Positions 58,352 through 64,000 of a stretch of DNA of 64,000 nucleotides are shown piece by piece. A model generated the notes under the pieces. That model was not told the origin of the DNA and ran no database searches. It was given only the letters and a program-made list of their open reading frames with translations. The stretch spans positions 98,236,829-98,300,828 of the forward strand of contig NC_030677.2 of the NCBI RefSeq assembly GCF_000004195.4. The letters are read 5' to 3'. Source of the DNA: Xenopus tropicalis. Its lineage: Eukaryota > Chordata > Amphibia > Anura > Pipidae. The translations under genes were made by a program, and so were the position numbers. Each line of letters begins with the position of its first letter. The stretch's first letter is position 1.

Positions 58352-59625
58352 GTGAGTTGGAAGTAGACATTTGTATTTTATACAAAATAATTCATAATTT
58401 ATAAATTAAAAGCACAGCAATACATGATTTTACATTTCAAAGATAAAGTGCATTTATGTTGAATGTTTTTTTCGGCTTACCTACAACTGTTTTAAAAAGG
58501 ATGGTATGAACATCCACGAATTCCCTATTTAAGCAAGTCATTTCTGATTCATTGATCCAAAATGACATGTTAGAAACTAGACAAGGGATGAAGCAGATCT
58601 GGTGGTTGACTTTACTTATCTGTAATTGGACTTTGTTATACTTTTACCACAACATAATCGTATTATTATCATTTTTTTTTTGTCTTTATGAATCTTTTAT
58701 TATTACCCTCAACAAACAGTCATTTATAATGAAGTCTCAATCCTTAGGCTTCCACAGCACTGTATAACTTGCATAAGTGTGAGGAATTGAATGAAACATG
58801 TAAATAGAACCTAGAGAAATTCCATGTCATGTTTCCCTGGATTGTACAAAATGTTGCCCTTATTGTTGGAACCCATATAAAAAATGATTAGTTATGTTAT
58901 ATAGATGGATGCCTCTGGGCTACCATCTGAGTTACCAATGGATTTGTCATGCAACTATGATTAATAACGTGTATTTTAGGTCACTCATATCAAAATTGGC
59001 CAGTGTTTAAACTTTAGGTCTATTGCACACATGGCTTATTCACTGCTACTCTGCTCTCAGGGAGTTTGCATTGCCTGGGCTATCCCTTAGAGTACCGTGG
59101 CAGACAAGACAACGTGTAACATAGCCCTTAAAGTTCAGTTTAGTGTTTGCATTTCCAGCTTCATGGGTTTTAAACCTTAACTATGCAAAAAGCTTAAAAC
59201 AAACATGTCACATGTATTGTCCCTCCAAAATGTACCCAACATACAATTATAACAGCTAACACATCTGTACCTAACAAAGAAGTTTAAGGTTCATTACACT
59301 GACCAGACCATTTTGGGAACATGTGTGCTGTTTAAATGTGAATGAGTAAAACATGGGGACTCCCAGGAAATGGTAATATAAAAATATTTACCAACTAGCA
59401 CTGTTAATTCGCACTCCATTCGCATTGTTTTAATTTTAAATATAGCTTTGTGTTATTGTGTTATGTAAAGATTAGGCAGATCACATTTTCAATATTGACA
59501 CAATCAGGTCCTATGTTCTCCTGTTTAACAGTAACAGGTACATATATCATTAATGGCCATGATCCATTTCAGTAATCGAAGAGGAACAGCATACAGCACC
59601 ATAATACCATAATATGCCTTTAGGG

Positions 59626-59822
59626 CAGTGGCAGACAGGGAGATTAGTCACCCGCGACAAATCTTCATTGCCGCGGGCGACTAATCTCCCTGCAATTCCA
59701 TCCCACCGGCAAGAATGTAAATTGCTGGTGGGATAGCATACGCGTCGCAATGATTTCCTGAAGTTTCCTCTCAAGGCAACTTCAGACGACTTCCGGAATT
59801 CTCCCCGTCTGTCACTGCCATT
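59626..59822. mobile_element. Palindromic MITE
   Basis: Ends GGGCAGTGGCAGACAGGGAG and CTCCCCGTCTGTCACTGCC. An inner hairpin GGGAGATTAGTCACCCGCGAC / GCGGGCGACTAATCTCCC matches the small repeat at 26.34 kb, and a second inner hairpin is CCCACCGGCAA / TTGCTGGTGGG. Confidence 0.8.
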
Positions 59823-59829
59823 ATTGGAA

Positions 59830-59945
59830 GCACATGGCAAGACCTTGGGTAAGGGACCTTTTAAGCCTCACTTGGTTTTTTTTCAAGCTTGAAAAAAAGG
59901 ACAAGTGAAGCCAGAAACGTTGCCTTATCCAAGGTCTTGCCATGT
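59830..59945. repeat. Hairpin repeat
   Basis: CACATGGCAAGACCTTGG at 59830 is answered by CCAAGGTCTTGCCATGTG ending near 59945. An inner palindrome TTTTTTTCAAGCTTGAAAAAAA sits at about 59876-59897. It carries an AAACGTTGCC motif as in the 1.3-kb insertion. Confidence 0.8.
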
Positions 59946-60304
59946 GTATCCAATAAAGGCATTTATGTATTAAGGTGCAGAACACAATTTCAATACATGC
60001 CCTATTTATGTAGTTAATAAGACCATTTATATTTTGCTATAACTGGGAAATTGTTTAAAGGTAGATTTTAAAGGTGTTTTTAAGCTCTTGCAAGTAGGGC
60101 CCTCTGATCCTATTTTTTACTCTGTAACCCTTATTTGTTAAAACAAACAGGGTCTTCTAATAATTTTACTTAATATAAAGCTCTGCATAACTTGCTGGTG
60201 CTATGTAAATACTTGACAATGTTTTACCCTGAATCTACTCTAGTGACCAGCACCGTAACCTAACCTGTATGCTTCACCCCCGGGTGTCAGACATCCTGCA
60301 CATG

Positions 60305-62020
60305 ACTAGTCACATAGTAACATAGTAACATAGTAAGTTGGGTTGAAAAAAGACATACGTCCATCAAGTTCAACCATAATGCCTATATATAACCTGTCTA
60401 ACTACTAGTTGATCCAGAGGAAGGCAAAAAACCCCATCTGAAGCCTCTCTAATTTGCCGCAGAGGGGAAAAAATTCCTTCCTGACTCCAAGATGGCAATC
60501 GGACCAGTCCCTGGATCAACTAGTACTAAGAGCTATCTCCCATAACCCTGTATTCCCTCACTTGGTAAGAATCCATCCAGCCCCTTCTTAAAGCTATATA
60601 ATGTATCAGCCAGCACGACTGATTCGGGGAGGGAATTCCAGAACTTCACAGCTCTCACTGTAAAAAATCCTTTCCGAATATTTAAATGGAACCTCCCTTC
60701 TTCTAAACGAAGTGGGTGCCCTCGTGTCCGTTGGAAGGACCTACTGGTAAATAAAACATTAGAAAGGTTATTATATGATCCCCTTATATATTTATACATA
60801 GTTATCATGTCACCTCTTAAGCGCCTCTTCTCCAGTGTAAACAGACCCAACTTGGCCAGTCTTTCTTCATAACTGAGACTTTCCATACCCTTTACCAGCT
60901 TAGTTGCCCTTCTCTGGACCCTCTCTAACTCAATAATGTCCCGTTTGAGCACTGGAGACCAAAACTGAACAGCATATTCTAGATGGGGCCTTACCAGCGC
61001 TCTGTAAAGGGGAAGAATAACCCCCTCCTCCCGTGAATCTATACCCCTTTTAATACAGCTCAAAACCTTGTTTGCCCTTGCAGCTGCTTCCTGGCATTGC
61101 TTGCTACAGCCAAGTTTATTATCTACAAGGACTCCAAGGTCCTTCTCCATTAGGGATTTGCCTAGTGCAGTCCCATTAAGGGTATACGGGGCTTGCATAT
61201 TTTTACATCCCAGGTGCATGACCTTACATTTATCCACATTAAATCTCATCTGCCACTTAGCTGCCCAGATTGCCAGTTGGTCAAGATCCTGCTGCAGGGA
61301 TGTCACATCCTGGATAGAATTGACTGGTCTGCAGAGTTTTGTGTCATCTGCAAACACTGATACATTACTCATAATACCCTCCCCTAAGTCATTTATGAAC
61401 AAATTAAACAAAAGTGGACCCAGTACAGAACCCTGAGGGACCCCACTGAGAACCTTACTCCAAGTAGAGAATGTGCCATTAACAACCACCCTCTGTACCC
61501 GATCCTGTAGCCAGTTTTCTATCCATGTGCAAACGACTTCACTAAGACCAATAGACCTTAGCTTAGAAAGCAGTCGTTTGTGGGGAACGGTATCAAATGC
61601 TTTGGCAAAATCCAAATAGATTATATCTACTGCATCCCCACTGTCCAGCTTCTTACTTACCTCATCATAAAAAGCAATTAAATTGGTCTGACATGACCTG
61701 TCCTTCATAAAGCCATGCTGATTACTGCTCATAATGGCATTCTCCACTACATAATTTTGACTGTGATCCCTTAACAAGCCTTCAAATAACTTGCCCACCA
61801 CGGATGTCAAACTTACAGGCCTATAATTGCCAGGCTGAGATCTTACTCCCTTTTTAAATATGGGAATGACATTTGCCTTCTTCCAATCCCTAGGTACCAT
61901 ACCTGATGAAAGAGAGTCTGAGAATATCAGAAACAAGGGCCACTGCAATTCTGCCCCTAGCTCTCTCAGTACCCGAGGGTGTATTCCATCTGGCCCAGGT
62001 GCCTTGTTTACATTTATCGT
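60305..62020 (-). mobile_element. CR1-type LINE, 5'-truncated, young-looking
   Basis: Minus-strand element. The 3' end is a tail of ATAGTAAC repeats (60311-60335), and the 5' end is truncated at about 62020 within the RT domain. Its coding part is uninterrupted, and it is nearly identical to the copy at 51.9 kb, so both inserted recently. No clear target-site duplication is visible. The 5' junction abuts a local duplication. Confidence 0.92.
60533..62020 (-). CDS. CR1-type reverse transcriptase, 5'-truncated but open
   Basis: The frame is open from the element edge to a stop at 60533, about 495 codons, with no nonsense codon or frameshift. It begins inside the RT fingers (TINVNKAPGPDGIHPRVL) and shows WKKANVIPIFKKG, NYRPVSLTSV and DIIYLDFAKAFDTVPH (first catalytic Asp). 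GVPQGSVLGPLLF and the YxDD-equivalent FADDTKL follow. The C-terminal region carries LERVQRRATKLVKG and YEERLAKLGLFTLEKRR. The apurinic endonuclease half is missing, so it cannot retrotranspose alone. It has no start codon of its own and sits antisense in an ABHD17A intron. Confidence 0.9.
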   Translation of the reverse strand, partial: TINVNKAPGPDGIHPRVLRELGAELQWPLFLIFSDSLSSGMVPRDWKKANVIPIFKKGVRSQPGNYRPVSLTSVVGKLFEGLLRDHSQNYVVENAIMSSNQHGFMKDRSCQTNLIAFYDEVSKKLDSGDAVDIIYLDFAKAFDTVPHKRLLSKLRSIGLSEVVCTWIENWLQDRVQRVVVNGTFSTWSKVLSGVPQGSVLGPLLFNLFINDLGEGIMSNVSVFADDTKLCRPVNSIQDVTSLQQDLDQLAIWAAKWQMRFNVDKCKVMHLGCKNMQAPYTLNGTALGKSLMEKDLGVLVDNKLGCSKQCQEAAARANKVLSCIKRGIDSREEGVILPLYRALVRPHLEYAVQFWSPVLKRDIIELERVQRRATKLVKGMESLSYEERLAKLGLFTLEKRRLRGDMITMYKYIRGSYNNLSNVLFTSRSFQRTRGHPLRLEEGRFHLNIRKGFFTVRAVKFWNSLPESVVLADTLYSFKKGLDGFLPSEGIQGYGR

Positions 62021-62197
62021 GTAATTGCCATAGCTAAAGATCTGTTATAGGATTAAATGAATGGTTGGTATTTGAATTACTGATTTTTTTTTGTCACTAG
62101 GAATATTTATTTTTTTATGATCCCTTTTATTTAGCCAACATAATTTTATACATCACTTTACAGAGATTGTTCATCAAGTCCCTGATGTAATCCCTAT
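62021..62197. repeat. 177-bp direct duplication, copy 1
   Basis: Identical base for base to 62793-62969. It begins exactly at the 5' end of the CR1-type insertion. Confidence 0.95.
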
Positions 62198-62792
62198 CCC
62201 TAGTCCTTTTTATATTCCTTGTGAACAACAGCTATGTGAGGGTTAATTCCCCAAAGAAATCTGAAACCTTTGAATAGCTGCTTGTGAGCTACAGCTATCA
62301 ACATTACCTGCTAACCAGCTATATCACTGGTAAAAAATGTGGCTGGTAAAGATTGAAGAATAAATCCTTGCACGCTATGCCACCTGACCCTGGATATAGT
62401 TGATCAGAGAGTAAGTGAGCTCCCTATTATAGAATATGCATGGGAGCATTGGATGCATTTATTTTATAAATATGGTCTGAAAAAACACAATGATATGTGT
62501 AAGGGAATAGGATGTAACCGAGTAGTGACAAATGAGTAAGTTGTTGCCTTCAAAAAGCTAAACATACACTGATTTGTTCTTTCTCTTGTTTTAAATTTAT
62601 AGGAATGGGGTTGGAATAAAGTGTTGTTTAGGGAGAATCTTGGTTATTGTGTGTACACGATGAGGTGCACATTGTGTTGGACTGTCTGTCCACATTCATG
62701 TATAAAAATCATTTTATCTCTGAGTTTTTAACAGTTTCTATTAAACTGCATTAAGTACATTTAATTGGTACGGCATTATAGGAGACCTTTAT
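62198..62792. other. Unique spacer between duplicated segments
   Basis: 595 bp of unremarkable AT-rich intron sequence. No transposon ends or exon seen. Confidence 0.5.
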
Positions 62793-62969
62793 TAATTGCC
62801 ATAGCTAAAGATCTGTTATAGGATTAAATGAATGGTTGGTATTTGAATTACTGATTTTTTTTTGTCACTAGGAATATTTATTTTTTTATGATCCCTTTTA
62901 TTTAGCCAACATAATTTTATACATCACTTTACAGAGATTGTTCATCAAGTCCCTGATGTAATCCCTATC
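62793..62969. repeat. 177-bp direct duplication, copy 2
   Basis: Perfect match to 62021-62197. Flanks differ on both sides. Confidence 0.95.
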
Positions 62970-63364
62970 ACATTCATGCAACACACACACTAATGTTTAT
63001 TTTATTAAGAAATACTAAATAAACAACGTGCTGTTCTATTCGAATTTTGTGCTTCTCATTTCTAATTTTCACACACCATGCATATAACCATTTTACACAA
63101 CGTCTATAACCATTTGTAAAATACAACCATCATAAAAATACATTTCTCAGAAGAATTTAAAGATTGCAGACTTTCCTGTTTTATTTCACCTCTGTCTAAA
63201 CATTATTATTAGATAGTATTTCTAGTGTAAGAAAACAAGATTTTTTTTCCTCAATTAAAGTGATACTGACACACTAAAAAAAACTACACTTCAGAATATT
63301 CATGTACATTAAAATCTAGGTCATGTTAATAATTTTTCATGGATGGGGCTAATTTTTTAAGAAA

Positions 63365-63957
63365 TTGTTGTTCACCTTTAAATAAACTTTTAGTATAATG
63401 TAGAGTTAGCTATTCTGAGTCAATTTGCAATTGGTCTTTATTGTTTTTTATTTGTGTTTTTTTTAATTATTTAGCTTTTTGTTTGGCAGCTCTCCAGTTT
63501 GGAATTTCTGGTTTTCTAGGGTCCAATTTAACCTAGCAACCAGGCAATGATTTGAAACAGGAATATCAATAGAGGAGGCATACATAAAATATAAGTAATA
63601 AAAAGCAACAATGTCAAAATTGTAGCCTCACAGAGCAATATTTTATTGGCTGCTGGGGTCAGTGACCCCCATATGAAAGCTGGAAAGAGTCAGAAGGCGG
63701 CCAATAATTAAAGTATAAAAAATGTAGACCAATTGAAAAGGTTAACTTTTAGTATGTTATAGGACAGCACATTCTTTTCAATTGGTCTTCATTTTTTATA
63801 CTTTTTAAATTATTCGCTTTCTTCTGACTATTTCCAGCTTTCATATGGGGGTCACTGACCCCAGCAACCAATAAAATATTGCTTTATGAGGCTACAGTTT
63901 TGTCATTGTTGCTTCTTATTACTTATCTTATCTATGCCTCCTCTAACTATTCAATAG

Positions 63958-63960
<3 letters not shown>
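63365..63960. mobile_element. Two T2-like MITE copies in inverted arrangement
   Basis: The segment about 63365-63725 contains CTAGCAACCAGGCAATG, CAATATTTTATTGGCTGCTGG, GTCAGTGACCCCCATATGAAAGC and CCAATTGAAAAGG. The segment 63735-63960 gives the reverse complement of the later blocks (CTTTTCAATTGGTCTTCA, GCTTTCATATGGGGGTCACTGACC, CCAATAAAATATTG). The pair forms a large hairpin centred near 63730, within the ABHD17A intron. Confidence 0.75.

Positions 63961-64000
<40 letters not shown>
63959..64000. repeat. (AT)n microsatellite, cut by window edge
   Basis: TA dinucleotides run to the last base of the window. Confidence 0.95.

Larger units (their letters stand above)
58352..64000 (+). other. 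abhd17a: ABHD17A intron after coding exon 2 (incomplete)
   Basis: Starts at GTGAGT and runs off the window. It contains MITEs, the 1.7-kb CR1-type LINE in reverse orientation, a 177-bp direct duplication and inverted T2-like repeats. No further ABHD17A exon was found when reading for the expected catalytic-serine region. Confidence 0.75.

Overview
The window looks like frog (Xenopus) nuclear DNA. There are no bacterial operons. It is AT-rich, packed with short palindromic transposons carrying TTAA or TTA/TAA target duplications, CR1- and L1-clade LINE fragments, a DIRS-type tyrosine-recombinase retrotransposon and a piggyBac-like element. Its one clear host gene has vertebrate exon/intron structure. 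The genus call rests on remembered Xenopus repeat families (T2-type TTAA MITEs, Uribo-like piggyBac ends, many copies ending in a short motif like ACAGGTATGGGA); I cannot tell X. laevis from X. tropicalis.

Host gene: on the + strand, two coding exons (55709-56022 and 58157-58351) encode the N-terminal half of ABHD17A, a palmitoylated depalmitoylating serine hydrolase. The catalytic-serine exon and the rest lie beyond the right edge. A CpG-rich stretch at about 54.9-55.5 kb is the likely promoter/5' UTR. A second, much weaker promoter-like island lies at 14.3-14.9 kb, perhaps for a minus-strand transcript.

Layout: 0.65-2.7 kb degenerate tandem array of about 120-160 bp units; 7.4-8.6 kb L1-type ORF2 remnant; 10.7-11.2, 17.3 and 20.3-20.9 kb long palindromes; 21.3 kb L1 ORF1 remnant; 29.7-36 kb a transposon nest centred on a 5.1-kb DIRS-like element with diagnostic inverted terminal repeats and an internal complementary region; 36.9-40.5 kb a 3.6-kb non-autonomous piggyBac-like element filled by an array of about 390-bp repeats; 43.4-46.2 kb Harbinger-like MITEs; 47.2-47.9 kb truncated L1 with target duplication; 51.9 and 60.3 kb two near-identical CR1-type LINEs, the second with an open RT frame and a 177-bp identical local duplication at its 5' junction; 55-64 kb the ABHD17A promoter, exons and repeat-filled introns.

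The remaining sequence (most of 0-54 kb) shows no host coding exon that I can support. The most unusual items are the DIRS-like copy (circle-junction copy, 10-bp flanking direct repeat, deletions that remove catalytic motifs), the piggyBac-like element with its internal array, the hairpin-within-palindrome MITE at 17.3 kb, and two local templated-looking duplications.
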